Position numbers and translations under genes: made by a program | The notes under the pieces: generated by a model | Database searches by the model: none | Seen by the model: only the letters and a program-made list of their open reading frames with translations | What the model was told of the DNA's origin: nothing | Shown here: one piece after another, positions 34,729-44,296 of the stretch | Layout: each line of letters starts with the position of its first letter | Position numbering within the stretch: position 1 is the first letter of the stretch | Assembly: GCF_902459745.1 (NCBI RefSeq) | Contig: NZ_CABPSJ010000004.1 | Coordinates: 248,001 to 312,000, forward strand | Direction: 5' to 3' | Source of the DNA: Pandoraea communis | GTDB taxonomy: Bacteria > Pseudomonadota > Gammaproteobacteria > Burkholderiales > Burkholderiaceae | DNA length: 64,000 bases

Positions 34729-35052
34729 TCACACCCTGCGAAGGATGGGAATGGGCCAAAAGAGTCGGCCTCGAGTGGCACGGAAATGGTGTGAAAACGA
34801 CTTCCGGATGATCTGGCTGGGATTGAAGAGGGGGCCGAAATCCAGCCGTTTTGCGCATTCGTCACAAATAGTCACAAATTTATGACTCCCCGTGAGCGGC
34901 GTCCCGGTGGACGATTGGGGTAATGTGAGCACCCGCTTCGAAGGTTTTACCGATGCATCTTTAGTCAATCGGTGAATGAACGGGTAAAATTGCGCGTTCG
35001 GCGCACGCTAGCTACGGTTGGCACGCGCGTTACACGCTATCCTCCACTGCCG
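34729..35052. promoter_or_regulatory. 324-base region upstream of opgG with tandem GTCACAAAT
   Basis: No gene is supported. GTCACAAAT occurs twice in tandem at 34861-34869 and 34871-34879 with a ten-base period, so the two copies lie on one face of the helix, followed by TTATGAC. This should be a regulator-binding site controlling opgGH. No clear ribosome-binding site precedes the opgG start. Confidence 0.45.
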
Positions 35053-36606
35053 ATGGAATTCCTGCCCAACGCGGTTCCCCGCATGATTTCCCACCGTGCC
35101 GTGCGCCTGGCGCTCGCCAGTGTGCTGAGTTTTTGCGCGCTCGTGTCCGGTGCCGCGCATGCATTCTCATTCGATGATGTCGCCAAACAGGCGCGCACGC
35201 TCGCGAATAGCCGCTATAAGCCGAAAGATCCGAATCTGCCCAAAGAGTTGCAGAACCTCACCTACGACCGCTATCGCAATATTCGCTTCAAGCCCGAGAA
35301 GGCGTTATGGCGTGCGCAGAAGCTGCCGTTCGAACTGATGTTCTTCCACGAAGGCTCGTACTATGACCGCCCGGTCAAGATTAACGAGCTGTCGGGCAAC
35401 GCCGTGCGCGAGTTGCGCTACAGCCCCGACATGTTCGATTTCGGCGCTCTCAAAGTCGACCCGAAACAACTGCGTGGCCTGGGCTTTGCGGGTTTCCGCG
35501 TCCACTTCCCGGTCAACACGCCGAAGTACAAAGACGAAGTGATGGTCTTCCTCGGCGCGAGCTACTTCCGCGCGCTGGGCAAAAACCAGACATACGGCTT
35601 GTCGGCGCGCGGGCTCGCGCTCGACACCGCGCTCAATTCCGGTGAAGAGTTTCCGCGCTTCACCGAATTCTGGATTCAACGCCCCGCCCCTGGCGCCAAA
35701 GAGCTGATCATCTACGCGCTGCTCGATTCGCCGCGCGCCACCGGCGCGTATCGCTTCACCTTGCGTCCCGGCGTGGACACCACGGTCGATGTGAAGGCCG
35801 AATTGTTCCTGCGCGAGAACGTCACCAAGCTGGGCATTGCGCCGCTCACCAGCATGTTCTACTTCGGCGAGAACCAGCCCGCAGCGGTGGCCGACTATCG
35901 TCCTGAAGTACACGACTCCGACGGCCTGTCGATCCAGTCGGGCACCGGCGAATGGATCTGGCGTCCGCTGGTCAATCCGAAGCGTTTGCTCGTGTCGTCG
36001 TTCGCGTTGTCGAATCCGGCCGGATTCGGACTCGTGCAACGCGACCGCGACTTCAGCAACTATCAGGATCTGGACGACCACTACGAATTGCGCCCGAGCG
36101 CCTGGGTCGAGCCCAAGGGCAAGTGGGGGCAGGGCCGCGTTGAACTGGTGCAGATTCCGACGCCCGACGAGACCAACGACAATATCGTTGCATATTGGAT
36201 ACCGGATGCGCCGCCCAAGCCCAAACAACCGTATGCGCTCGAATATCGGCTGTCGTGGCAAAAAGATAACGACAAGCGCCCGCCGACGGCGTGGGTGTCG
36301 CAAAGCCGGCGTGGGCATGGCTACCGGGGAAAACCAGACGACAGTCTGCTGTTTGCGCTCGATTTCGAGGGCCCGGCGCTCAAGAAACTGCCGGACGATG
36401 CCAAGGTCGAAGGGAACGTATCCATCGACGGCAATGGCAAAATCCTGGAAGTGCAGACGCAGCGCAATGACGTCACGGGAGGCTATCGCGTCATGCTCCG
36501 CATGCGCCGCCTCGATTCCGAGAAACCCGTCGAAATGCGCGCTTACCTGCGCAACGGCAGTAACACCCTATCCGAAACGTGGAGCTACCTGTTACCCCCC
36601 GAGTGA
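35053..36606 (+). CDS. opgG: Periplasmic glucan biosynthesis protein G
   Basis: The 517-residue product (MdoG/OpgG) has a signal peptide ([22 protein letters not shown]) and the two-domain family sequence: [57 protein letters not shown], and [20 protein letters not shown]. OpgG works in the periplasm on osmoregulated periplasmic glucans made by OpgH, and is needed for their synthesis and branching. Start may be 35053 or the ATG at 35083; neither has a strong ribosome-binding site. Overlaps the start of opgH. Confidence 0.95.
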   Translation: MEFLPNAVPRMISHRAVRLALASVLSFCALVSGAAHAFSFDDVAKQARTLANSRYKPKDPNLPKELQNLTYDRYRNIRFKPEKALWRAQKLPFELMFFHEGSYYDRPVKINELSGNAVRELRYSPDMFDFGALKVDPKQLRGLGFAGFRVHFPVNTPKYKDEVMVFLGASYFRALGKNQTYGLSARGLALDTALNSGEEFPRFTEFWIQRPAPGAKELIIYALLDSPRATGAYRFTLRPGVDTTVDVKAELFLRENVTKLGIAPLTSMFYFGENQPAAVADYRPEVHDSDGLSIQSGTGEWIWRPLVNPKRLLVSSFALSNPAGFGLVQRDRDFSNYQDLDDHYELRPSAWVEPKGKWGQGRVELVQIPTPDETNDNIVAYWIPDAPPKPKQPYALEYRLSWQKDNDKRPPTAWVSQSRRGHGYRGKPDDSLLFALDFEGPALKKLPDDAKVEGNVSIDGNGKILEVQTQRNDVTGGYRVMLRMRRLDSEKPVEMRAYLRNGSNTLSETWSYLLPPE

Positions 36607-39224
36607 GCGACCGCTCCGACATTCCGGTCGACGAGTTGTACGTCGACCGGTTGCCCCTGCCCGCCGAGAAGCGCCGCGCGCTGCTTGCCCAAGCACAGCG
36701 TGAGGGCGGCGATTCGCTCGACGTTCTCGCTCGCTTGCAGCGCTTGCTCGCCGCACGTGCCACGAACGCCGGTGGCGAGGCCTTGCCGCCTGCGGGCGAT
36801 ACTTTTGCCAGGCCTGGCACGCCGACCGACGCCAGTGATGCGACAGAGCAGAACGACGCCGGCGCCGTGACGGCCGCAGTCTGGCATCCGCACGATATTG
36901 CCGAGATCGAATCCGACAGCGACGCCGTGCTCGCCTCGCAACCGGTGCGCCTTGCCATCACCGAGGGCGGATCGCTGGCGGCGGCTGCAGGGTTGAAAGC
37001 AGTGCGCGGTGTGCAGACATTGCGCATTGCGCCGCCGGTACGCCGCACGTCGCTTATTCCGCGCGCCTGGTCGCTGAATCCCCTCGGCCGGCTGTGGCGC
37101 AAGCTGATCGGCCGCAACGACCCCGATCCGCTCGTGCGCGACGCGCCCGACCCCAAGGGAAGATGGTCGCAGGCGGGCCGCCGCCGTCGCTGGACGCTGC
37201 TCACGCTGATGATCGCGCAGACGGCGCTGGCCACACACTTCATGGCGTCCGTGCTGCCCTATCACGGGGCCGACTCGCTCGAGTTTGCCGTGCTGGTGTT
37301 GTTCGTGCTGCTCTTCGGTTGGGTCTCGGCCGGGTTCTGGACGGCTATCTTCGGCTTCTTCGTTCTGCTGTTCGGCGGCGAGCGTCACATGATCTCGAAG
37401 ATGGCCGCGGGCGACACGCCTATTGAGCCTGATGCACGCACCGCCATCGTCATGCCGATCTGCAACGAAGACGTCGGCCGTGTGTTCGCCGGTTTGCGCG
37501 CGACTTACGAGTCACTGGCCAAGACCGACTCGCTCGAACGCTTCGACTTCTTCATTCTGTCCGATTCCAACGAGGCCGATAACTGCACCGCCGAAGTCGA
37601 CGCGTGGCAGGCGCTTTGCCGCGAAGTCGGTGGCTTCGGCCGTATTTTCTATCGCCGCCGCCAGCGCCGCGTGAAGCGCAAGAGCGGCAACCTCGACGAC
37701 TTCTGCCGACGCTGGGGCAGCGACTACCGCTACATGATCGTGCTCGACGCGGACAGCGTGATGAGCGGCGAATGTCTGACGAAACTCGCGCGCATGATGG
37801 AAGCGCATCCGAGCGCCGGACTGATTCAGACCGCACCGCTCGCGGCCGGACGAGAAACGTTCTATGCCCGTCTGCAACAGTTCGCGGGCCGCGTGTACGG
37901 CCCGCTGTTCACCGCAGGTTTGCACTACTGGCAGTTGGGCGAAGCGCATTACTGGGGCCACAACGCCATTATTCGTCTGAAGCCCTTCATGGAGCACTGC
38001 GCGCTTGCCCCGTTACCGGGCAAGGGCGCAATGTCCGGCGCCATTCTCTCGCACGACTTCGTCGAGGCGGCGCTCATGCGGCGCGCAGGCTGGGGCGTAT
38101 GGATTGCCTACGACCTGCCCGGCAGCTACGAAGAAATGCCGCCGAACCTGCTCGACGAACTCAAACGCGACCGGCGCTGGTGTCAGGGCAACCTGATGAA
38201 TTTCCGCCTGTTCCTGGCCGAAGGCATGCATCCGGTGCATCGCGCGGTGTTTGTCACGGGGGCCATGGCCTACGTTTCCGCGCCGCTGTGGTTCATTTTC
38301 CTGATTCTCTCGACGTGCCTGCTCGCCCAGCACACACTGGTCGTGCCCGAGTACTTCACGACGCCGCGTCAGCTTTTCCCCGTCTGGCCTGAGTGGCATC
38401 CCGAGCGGGCGCTCGCCTTGTTCTCGGCAACGGCAACGCTGCTCTTCCTGCCGAAGATCCTCGCCGTGCTGCTGATCTGGGTGAAGGGGGCAAAGCGATT
38501 CGGCGGCGCCTTCGCGGTGACGGTGAGCATGTTCATCGAGATGGTGTTCTCCGCCGTTCTCGCGCCCGTGCGGATGCTGTTCCACACGCAGTTCGTGCTC
38601 GCTGCGCTTACGGGCATCGCCATCCAATGGAAGTCGCCGCCGCGTGAAGACGCCGAGACGAGCTGGGGCGAAGCGATTCGCCGCCATGGCCTGCAAACGG
38701 TGATCGGGCTGGGGTGGGGCGGGATCGTCTACTGGCTCAACCCGGACTTCATCTGGTGGCTGATGCCGATCGTCGGGTCGATGATGATTTCGATACCCGT
38801 CTCCGTGTTCTCGAGCCGGGTAGCGCTCGGACGCGGCCTCAAGCGCGCCCGTCTGTTCCTGATTCCGGAAGAGTCGTGGCCGCCCAAGGAGCTGCGCATG
38901 ACGGAGAAGTACACCGAGGAAGCGGGCAAGCACATCGACTTCGTAGACGCCGTGATCGACCCGATGGCCAATGCCCTGATCGCCGCTAGCGTGATGCCGA
39001 CCCGCGACGATGCGAAGCGCGACGCCGTGCGCGCCGGCCGTGTCGAGACGGCGCTGCTCAAGGGGCCCACCAAGCTGACGAACACGCAGAAGTGGGAGTT
39101 ACTCAACGATCCGCGAGCACTCGCTGCGCTCCATCTGCTGGCGTGGACCGACCCGCGCGCACATCGTGAATGGCGCGACGCGCGTGCCAACGGGCTGTCG
39201 CAGGGCTTCCTCGCGTCGGCCTGA
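36603..39224 (+). CDS. opgH: Glucans biosynthesis glucosyltransferase H
   Basis: The 873-residue product is a processive family-2 beta-1,2-glucosyltransferase of the inner membrane. There is a cytoplasmic N-terminal region (1-195), helices near 200-260, the GT domain with [45 protein letters not shown] (DAD metal site), [20 protein letters not shown] and the RDRRWCQGN (Q/RXXRW) acceptor motif, then several C-terminal helices. It makes the linear glucan backbone of osmoregulated periplasmic glucans from UDP-glucose. A GTG whose last bases overlap the opgG stop (GTGA) is taken as start; the in-frame GTG at 36579 would add eight residues. Confidence 0.95.
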   Translation: MSDRSDIPVDELYVDRLPLPAEKRRALLAQAQREGGDSLDVLARLQRLLAARATNAGGEALPPAGDTFARPGTPTDASDATEQNDAGAVTAAVWHPHDIAEIESDSDAVLASQPVRLAITEGGSLAAAAGLKAVRGVQTLRIAPPVRRTSLIPRAWSLNPLGRLWRKLIGRNDPDPLVRDAPDPKGRWSQAGRRRRWTLLTLMIAQTALATHFMASVLPYHGADSLEFAVLVLFVLLFGWVSAGFWTAIFGFFVLLFGGERHMISKMAAGDTPIEPDARTAIVMPICNEDVGRVFAGLRATYESLAKTDSLERFDFFILSDSNEADNCTAEVDAWQALCREVGGFGRIFYRRRQRRVKRKSGNLDDFCRRWGSDYRYMIVLDADSVMSGECLTKLARMMEAHPSAGLIQTAPLAAGRETFYARLQQFAGRVYGPLFTAGLHYWQLGEAHYWGHNAIIRLKPFMEHCALAPLPGKGAMSGAILSHDFVEAALMRRAGWGVWIAYDLPGSYEEMPPNLLDELKRDRRWCQGNLMNFRLFLAEGMHPVHRAVFVTGAMAYVSAPLWFIFLILSTCLLAQHTLVVPEYFTTPRQLFPVWPEWHPERALALFSATATLLFLPKILAVLLIWVKGAKRFGGAFAVTVSMFIEMVFSAVLAPVRMLFHTQFVLAALTGIAIQWKSPPREDAETSWGEAIRRHGLQTVIGLGWGGIVYWLNPDFIWWLMPIVGSMMISIPVSVFSSRVALGRGLKRARLFLIPEESWPPKELRMTEKYTEEAGKHIDFVDAVIDPMANALIAASVMPTRDDAKRDAVRAGRVETALLKGPTKLTNTQKWELLNDPRALAALHLLAWTDPRAHREWRDARANGLSQGFLASA

Positions 39225-39231
39225 GCGGTGC

Positions 39232-39258
39232 GCCCCGTTCGGTGCAACGGAACGGGGC
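39232..39258. terminator. Hairpin just after opgH
   Basis: GCCCCGTTC and GAACGGGGC are perfect inverted repeats around a nine-base loop, eight bases beyond the opgH stop. No T-run follows; it may be an mRNA 3' stabiliser or part of a double terminator with the next hairpin. Confidence 0.55.
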
Positions 39259-39268
39259 CACGGAATGA

Positions 39269-39299
39269 AAAACGGCAAGGCATCGTGCCTTGCCGTTTT
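39269..39299. terminator. Strong bidirectional terminator between opgH and the nlpD-like gene
   Basis: AAAACGGCAAGGCA and TGCCTTGCCGTTTT form a perfect 14-bp stem around TCG. The A and T ends allow it to stop transcription from both convergent genes. Confidence 0.92.
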
Positions 39300-39349
39300 G
39301 GCTTTCGCGGCCTTCGTCCCCAAAGACGAAACGGATGGCGCCGATCGGA

Positions 39350-40171
39350 TCAGCGCGACGGCAGGAAGTCGCGCGGATTGAACGGCGTGCCTTTTTGACG
39401 CACTTCGAAGTGCAACTTCACGGTGCCGTGCGAATCGGTGTCGCCCATCTCGGCAATCTTCTGGCCCTTGCTGACCGATGCGCCTTCCTTCACGAGAATG
39501 GCGCGGTTGTGCGCGTAGGCGGTGAGATAGCCGTTATCGTGCTGCACCATCACAAGGTTGCCGTAACCCCGAAGTCCGCTTCCCGCGTAGACAATCTTGC
39601 CTGCGGCGGCGGCGTAGATCGGGTCGCCCGGCTTGCCGCCGATATCGACGCCCTTGTTGCTGCCGCCGTCGTAATTCGCCAGCACCGGGCCGTCGGCGGG
39701 CCACACCATCGGAATCTTGTTTGTCGCTGTGCGCGGCGCCGCCGGTGCGGGCGCGGACTTCGGCGCCGGCTTGGCTTTCGCACGCGGCCGGGCGGTGCCG
39801 GACGACGCGCTGCCCCCCGACGATGCGGCCGTAGCGGGCGCACTGGACGAGGACGAGCCGGCGGGCGGCACGACACGCAGCACCTGACCGACCTCTATCT
39901 TGTCGGGGTCGGTCAGTCCGTTCCAGCGCACCAGATCGGCTGTGCTGGCGTTATTGCTGCGTGCAATGCCATAAAGGGTATCGCCCGACTGCACACGATA
40001 GCTGCCAGCAGGCACCGGACCATAGGTCGGCGATCCGGCGCAGGCGGCGAGCGTGGCACACACGGCCAGACTCAGCACCTGGGTGCGGCAACGGGCGAGC
40101 CAATGGGGTCGGCTTGAATTTCGTACTTCAGATTGCGGCCTCGAGGGGCGCATGAGAAGGTTAGGCTCCAT
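39350..40171 (-). CDS. nlpD: NlpD-like LysM/LytM (M23) lipoprotein
   Basis: The product is an exported lipoprotein (lipobox LAAC) with a LysM domain (YRVQSGDTLYGIARSNN ... VGQVLRVVPPAG), a Ser/Ala/Pro-rich linker, and a C-terminal LytM/M23 domain (GKPGDPIYAAAAGKIVYAGS, YLTAYAHN, VKLHFEVRQKGTPFNPRDFL). The first zinc ligand of active M23 peptidases (the His of HxGxD) is Asn in NKGVDIGG, as in E. coli NlpD, so it is probably an activator of a cell-wall amidase (AmiC type), not an enzyme. The start is uncertain: ATG at 40171 or 40153. Confidence 0.87.
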   Translation of the reverse strand: MEPNLLMRPSRPQSEVRNSSRPHWLARCRTQVLSLAVCATLAACAGSPTYGPVPAGSYRVQSGDTLYGIARSNNASTADLVRWNGLTDPDKIEVGQVLRVVPPAGSSSSSAPATAASSGGSASSGTARPRAKAKPAPKSAPAPAAPRTATNKIPMVWPADGPVLANYDGGSNKGVDIGGKPGDPIYAAAAGKIVYAGSGLRGYGNLVMVQHDNGYLTAYAHNRAILVKEGASVSKGQKIAEMGDTDSHGTVKLHFEVRQKGTPFNPRDFLPSR

Positions 40172-40419
40172 CCGTAGGCAGGTGAGAGGCACAATGGCGG
40201 TCGCTTGGTGTGCCGGTTAGGCAATGCGCGTCAGATAGGGGAAAACCACGGGAAAGCGGTTTCAGACAGCACAAAACGCGGGCAAGATGCGCGACAACGG
40301 CATGGGCACGGGACAAAACGCCCATTGTACGGGCAGCGGCACCCGCTCGGACACAGGAAGAGTGCCCAAATTCCCCGCTATTTGCGGAAATTGTTACTCA
40401 ATATGCGGTATTTACCCTG

Positions 40420-40448
40420 TTGACAAGCGGCGGCGCTACACGTATAAA
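40420..40448 (+). promoter_or_regulatory. Near-consensus sigma-70 promoter of cspA
   Basis: TTGACA (40420-40425) and TATAAA (40443-40448) are separated by 17 bases, a nearly perfect housekeeping promoter. Transcription would begin near 40455 and give a leader of about 140 bases before the cold-shock gene, containing a GGGGTC/GACCCC hairpin at 40551-40567. A long leader is usual for cold-shock genes. Confidence 0.85.
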
Positions 40449-40593
40449 ACCAACTGCAGATTGTCAAGCCGCGAAGTTGTTGTCAGACGTAGTTTTCCTG
40501 CTTCTCGCTGGTTTCTAGTCCTTCATTTTCCCTTGATTGTCAGCGCTGGAGGGGTCATTCCGACCCCAGGCTATTGTTTTATTAGGAAAAAAC

Positions 40594-40797
40594 ATGGAAA
40601 CCGGTATTGTTAAGTGGTTCAACGACGCAAAGGGCTTCGGCTTCATCACCCCGGACGCCGGCGGTGAAGACCTGTTCGCTCACTTCTCGGAAGTGAAGGT
40701 TGACGGCTTCAAGTCGCTGCAAGAGAACCAACGCGTGTCGTTCGAAGTGAAGACTGGCCCGAAGGGCAAGCAAGCTGCGAACATCAAGCCGATCTAA
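40594..40797 (+). CDS. cspA: Cold-shock protein, CspA family
   Basis: The 67-residue product is one cold-shock domain: [20 protein letters not shown] carries RNP1 (KGFGFI), and DLFAHFSEV carries the RNP2-like segment. It binds single-stranded RNA and DNA as a chaperone or antiterminator. AGGAA before the ATG and a strong promoter with a long leader indicate high, post-transcriptionally tuned expression. A strong terminator follows. Confidence 0.97.
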   Translation: METGIVKWFNDAKGFGFITPDAGGEDLFAHFSEVKVDGFKSLQENQRVSFEVKTGPKGKQAANIKPI

Positions 40798-40858
40798 GCG
40801 GCTTCATCGCTTTCACGTGACGCTGTGCCAGCTTTAGGGCGAGACAGCGTCCCGCGAT

Positions 40859-40901
40859 CAACAGGCCCGATGGCGAAAGTCATCGGGCCTGTTTGTTTTT
40901 T
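40859..40901 (+). terminator. Terminator of cspA
   Basis: AACAGGCCCGATG pairs with CATCGGGCCTGTT around GCGAAAGT, followed by TGTTTTTT. A classical intrinsic terminator. Confidence 0.92.
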
Positions 40902-41013
40902 GATTTCTTTCCCTCGCGTTTCGCATGAGACGTGTACGCGAACGATGTCATCACCACGGTTCGACGCTACAATGCCTGACGCGAACTCGCGTATGCATTT
41001 TTCCGAGGCAATC

Positions 41014-41652
41014 ATGAGCCTGCAAACGTGGTGGCTATACGTAGTCACCGTTTTTTTCGTCTCGGCGACACCGGGACCGAACATGTTGCTCGTCATGACG
41101 CATGGCGCGCGTCATGGGTTGCGTCCGTCGTTGGGAACGATGGCGGGTTGCATGACGGCGCTCATCGCGATGATGTCGATTTCGGCGGCAGGCCTGGGCG
41201 CGGTGCTCAAGGCGTGGCCGATGCTGTTCGACACGCTGCGCTATCTCGGCGCAGCCTATCTGATTTATCTCGGTTACAAGAGTTGGCGCTCGCCGGTGGA
41301 CACCAAGGAAGCGGCCGCCAACCTCGGCACACCCGCGCTGGTGGCCGGCTCGAGCTTCGGCAAGCTGTTCAAAGCAGGCTTTCTGGTGGCGGCAAGCAAC
41401 CCGAAGGCCATTTTGTTCGCCGCAGCGTTCTTGCCGCAGTTCATCGACCCGACGGCCGCCAAGCTCCCGCAGTTCTCGATTCTGCTCGGCACGTTCGCCG
41501 TGATCGAGATGAGTTGGTACATGGTCTACGCTACCGGCGGACTGCGCATTGCGCCGTATTTGCGCGAAGCGCGCGTGCTCAAGGCATTCAACCGCATCAG
41601 CGGCGGCGTGTTCATGGGCTTCGGCGCGCTGATGGCAGCGGTGCATCGCTGA
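41014..41652 (+). CDS. LysE/RhtB-family exporter
   Basis: The 212-residue product has six hydrophobic segments and the family marks VVTVFFVSATPGPNMLLVMT, LRYLGAAYLIYLGYKSWRS, and KAGFLVAASNPKAILFAAAF. It probably exports an amino acid or related compound. CGAGG precedes the ATG. It is more typical in length than the LysE-type gene at 34054 and only distantly similar to it. It stands alone between cspA and the ycgR-like gene. Confidence 0.9.
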   Translation: MSLQTWWLYVVTVFFVSATPGPNMLLVMTHGARHGLRPSLGTMAGCMTALIAMMSISAAGLGAVLKAWPMLFDTLRYLGAAYLIYLGYKSWRSPVDTKEAAANLGTPALVAGSSFGKLFKAGFLVAASNPKAILFAAAFLPQFIDPTAAKLPQFSILLGTFAVIEMSWYMVYATGGLRIAPYLREARVLKAFNRISGGVFMGFGALMAAVHR

Positions 41653-41919
41653 TCTCGCGGGACAGGCAGCAAGGGGGCATCGGAGCGCCCCAAGTGAGGC
41701 GTACGGCGCGGGGAGCAGTAAGTTCTTGCGCTGGAACACTCAATATTTACGGCCCGCAACCGTTAACGTTCATGATCAGATACACGAAACGGCGAGTGGG
41801 CACCGGCTGGCGCTCGTTCGCGCTGTGATGCCTCAGGGTGTCGTGGGTAGCAAAGGCTTTAATGTGCACGGCTTGCGTGGACTCGCGTGGCTGTCACGGG
41901 GACAAATAGAAGATCAGGT

Positions 41920-42687
41920 ATGGAAACGACAGAACCGCAGGTGACACCGGCGCCCACGGACGATGAGTCTCAACTGCATGACTCGTATCGCATCAGCAAT
42001 CCGCTGGAGATTGGCGGCGTGCTGCGTCATCTGGCGACACGTGGCGATTTCATGACGGTGTACTTCGCGAACGGCCAGCGTCAGCTCGTCACGCGTTTGC
42101 TCAAGGTCGAGCCGCAAGCCCGCGGCTTCTATTTCGACTGGGGTGGTATCGAGACCGAGAACCGGGCGTTGCTCGCCAACAGGCGCGCGCTGTTCGTTGG
42201 CGTGCCCGAAGGCATTCAGGTGCATTTCCCCATCGGCGATGTGCAAGAGCGCGAGTACGAAGGCTATCCCGCATTTTATTCGTCGTACCCGGAAACGCTC
42301 GTGCGCTTGCAGCGCCGCGATTACTTCCGTGTGAATACGCCGATCCTCGATCCGTATCAGTGCACGATCAAATTTCCGGACGATACGCCGATGCGTCTGT
42401 CGGTGTTCGATCTTTCGCTCGGAGGCGTGGGTCTGCGTACGAAGTCAGACGTGGCTACCGAGATTCCGAAGGGCTCGATGCTCATGCACGTCGAGATCGA
42501 ATTGCGCGACTATGGCGCCGTTCAGGTCGACCTGGAAGTGTGTGCCATTCGCAGCGTGCCCCTTGCAAAGGACGTCGAGCATCACATCGGCTGCCGCTTT
42601 ATCGCGCTGTCTCGCACTGCCGAGTCGCGCCTGCAAAAGCTCATCACACAACTCGAACTCAATCGCAAGGCGTTTGCACGCGGCTGA
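41920..42687 (+). CDS. ycgR: YcgR-like PilZ-domain c-di-GMP receptor (flagellar brake)
   Basis: The 255-residue product has an N-terminal YcgR domain (residues about 20-120, split-barrel: GGVLRHLATRGDFMTVYFAN, LLKVEPQARGFYFDWGG) and a C-terminal PilZ domain (125-245). The PilZ c-di-GMP motifs are intact: RLQRRDYFRV (RxxxR) near residue 130 and DLSLGGVGL (D/NxSxxG). In enterobacteria YcgR with bound c-di-GMP slows the flagellar motor. With yfiN and the EAL gene in the same window it gives a complete make-break-sense set, though they are not adjacent. A terminator follows at 42748. Confidence 0.93.
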   Translation: METTEPQVTPAPTDDESQLHDSYRISNPLEIGGVLRHLATRGDFMTVYFANGQRQLVTRLLKVEPQARGFYFDWGGIETENRALLANRRALFVGVPEGIQVHFPIGDVQEREYEGYPAFYSSYPETLVRLQRRDYFRVNTPILDPYQCTIKFPDDTPMRLSVFDLSLGGVGLRTKSDVATEIPKGSMLMHVEIELRDYGAVQVDLEVCAIRSVPLAKDVEHHIGCRFIALSRTAESRLQKLITQLELNRKAFARG

Positions 42688-42747
42688 ACGTTTGAGATCG
42701 TCTGGTATTCGCCCCGCGCCATCTCACCGATGACACGGGCGAAACCG

Positions 42748-42777
42748 CAAGGGGGCGGCCCGTGGGGCTGCCCTTTT
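42748..42777 (+). terminator. Terminator after the ycgR-like gene
   Basis: AAGGGGGCGGCCC and GGGGCTGCCCTTTTT pair nearly along their full length (one G-T wobble) around GTG, ending in a T-run. Convergent corC-like gene ends at 42799. Confidence 0.85.
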
Positions 42778-42798
42778 TGCTTGGCGCTCGCTCAACCA

Positions 42799-44151
42799 TT
42801 ACTCGTCGCGTTGCTGCGTCGCCGCATCGGATGGCGGCTCGCCACGCGCTTCGCGGACCCCGTCGGGATAGATGCGCACAAGCACGATACGAGGGCCCTG
42901 CATCTTCTTGACGACCACGGAGAAACCGTTGAAGTCGATCTTCTGGCCCTCGCGCGGCAGATAGGCCAGGGTATCCATGATCAGGCCCCCCACCGATTCC
43001 GCGCGCTCGCTCGGGATATCGATGCCCAGCGCGCGTTCCAGCGTCAGGATGGGTAAGCTGCCGCGTCCGATGAGCGTGCCGTCTTCCATGCGCGTCCAGT
43101 CGTCTTCCGTCTGACGGAATTCGTCGCGGATCTTGCCGACCAGCGCGGAGAGCAGGTTGTCCAGCGTGAGGAAGCCGATGGGCTTCTGATCCGGCCATCC
43201 CACAATGGCAAAGTGCGGTGCGCCCCGGCGGAAACGGCCGAACAGCTCGCGCGCGGGCATGTCGGGCCGCACGCGCTCGACCGGTCGCGCCATGCTGCCG
43301 AGATCCTGGATGGACTGGCCGTGGTGCTCCGCGAGGAACAGATCCTTCAGGTGGACGACACCGAGTACGGTTTCGCCGTCGTTATCGAAGAATGGGTAAC
43401 GGCTGTAACGGTGGCCATAGGCCGTGTCCATGTTCTGCTCGAAGGTGGCATTACGGCGGAAAGCCGCCACTTCGCTCATCGGATGCATCAGATCGGAGAC
43501 GGTCAGATCGCTGAAGTCGATGGCATACGCCACCACGTTCCAGTCGTCGCGCGAGAGTTTTTCGCTCGACGCTCCCCGGCGCATGATCAGCTTGATTTCG
43601 TCGGCCGAGTAATGGGCGTCGGCACCGTGCGAGGGGTCGAGGCCAGTCCAGCGCAACAAGCGATTGGCACTGTGGTTGAGTACCCAGATCGCGGGGTACA
43701 TCAGCCAATAGAAGGCGTAGAGCGGTGCCGCCGTCCAGATGGAGACCGCTTCCGGCACGCGCAGCGCCATCGACTTCGGTGCGAGTTCGCCCACAACGAT
43801 GTGCAGATACGAAATCGTGAAGAACGCGATGAAGAAGGCAAGCGCGTGAATCAGCTCTGCCGAGCTGACGCCCAGTGCGGCAAACAGCGGCGTGAGAATG
43901 CGGGCGAAGGCGGGTTCACCGATCCAGCCCAGACCGAGCGAGGCGAGGGTGATGCCGAGCTGGCACGCAGAGAGGTAGGTATCGAGTTTGCCATGTACCT
44001 TGGCCAGGATACGGCCGCGCCAACCGCGTTGGCGGGCAATGATCTGAACGCGCGTCTGGCGCAGTTTGACGAGGCCGAATTCCGCCGCCACGAAAAAGCC
44101 GTTGAGAAACACCAGCAGGATCGCAGCGACGATCAGTAAAAGGTTTTCCAA
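42799..44151 (-). CDS. CorC/HlyC-like membrane protein (DUF21-CBS-CorC)
   Basis: The product has an N-terminal DUF21/CNNM membrane domain (LLLIVAAILLVFLNGFFVAA and AEFGLVKLRQTRVQIIARQR, then three more helices to residue about 160), a CBS pair (SDLMHPMSEVAAFR...PFFDNDGETVLGVVHLKDLF; further MARPVERVRPDMPARE) and a C-terminal CorC_HlyC domain. Relatives take part in magnesium/cobalt export or are called hemolysins without proof. The start is uncertain: TTG at 44151 gives 450 residues and the usual beginning, with no ATG near; the ATG-like start at 44346 adds a non-membrane extension. Confidence 0.85.
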   Translation of the reverse strand: MENLLLIVAAILLVFLNGFFVAAEFGLVKLRQTRVQIIARQRGWRGRILAKVHGKLDTYLSACQLGITLASLGLGWIGEPAFARILTPLFAALGVSSAELIHALAFFIAFFTISYLHIVVGELAPKSMALRVPEAVSIWTAAPLYAFYWLMYPAIWVLNHSANRLLRWTGLDPSHGADAHYSADEIKLIMRRGASSEKLSRDDWNVVAYAIDFSDLTVSDLMHPMSEVAAFRRNATFEQNMDTAYGHRYSRYPFFDNDGETVLGVVHLKDLFLAEHHGQSIQDLGSMARPVERVRPDMPARELFGRFRRGAPHFAIVGWPDQKPIGFLTLDNLLSALVGKIRDEFRQTEDDWTRMEDGTLIGRGSLPILTLERALGIDIPSERAESVGGLIMDTLAYLPREGQKIDFNGFSVVVKKMQGPRIVLVRIYPDGVREARGEPPSDAATQQRDE

Positions 44152-44296
44152 AATATATGAAATGGGACAAACAGGCCCGCCAGTATAAGTGACATTTGCC
44201 CGAGATAAGAAATAACCGTGAAGTTCCGGTGTTTTGCCGGCCAGTTGCCGGTGAATCACGGGGCTTTCGCGGTGGATGCAGGCAAGTCCGGGTTCG

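Noticed and set aside
40551-40567. GGGGTC/GACCCC hairpin before cspA as a terminator or attenuator
   Set aside because: No T-run follows and it lies in the leader close to the ribosome-binding site; it is better seen as part of the cold-shock leader structure.
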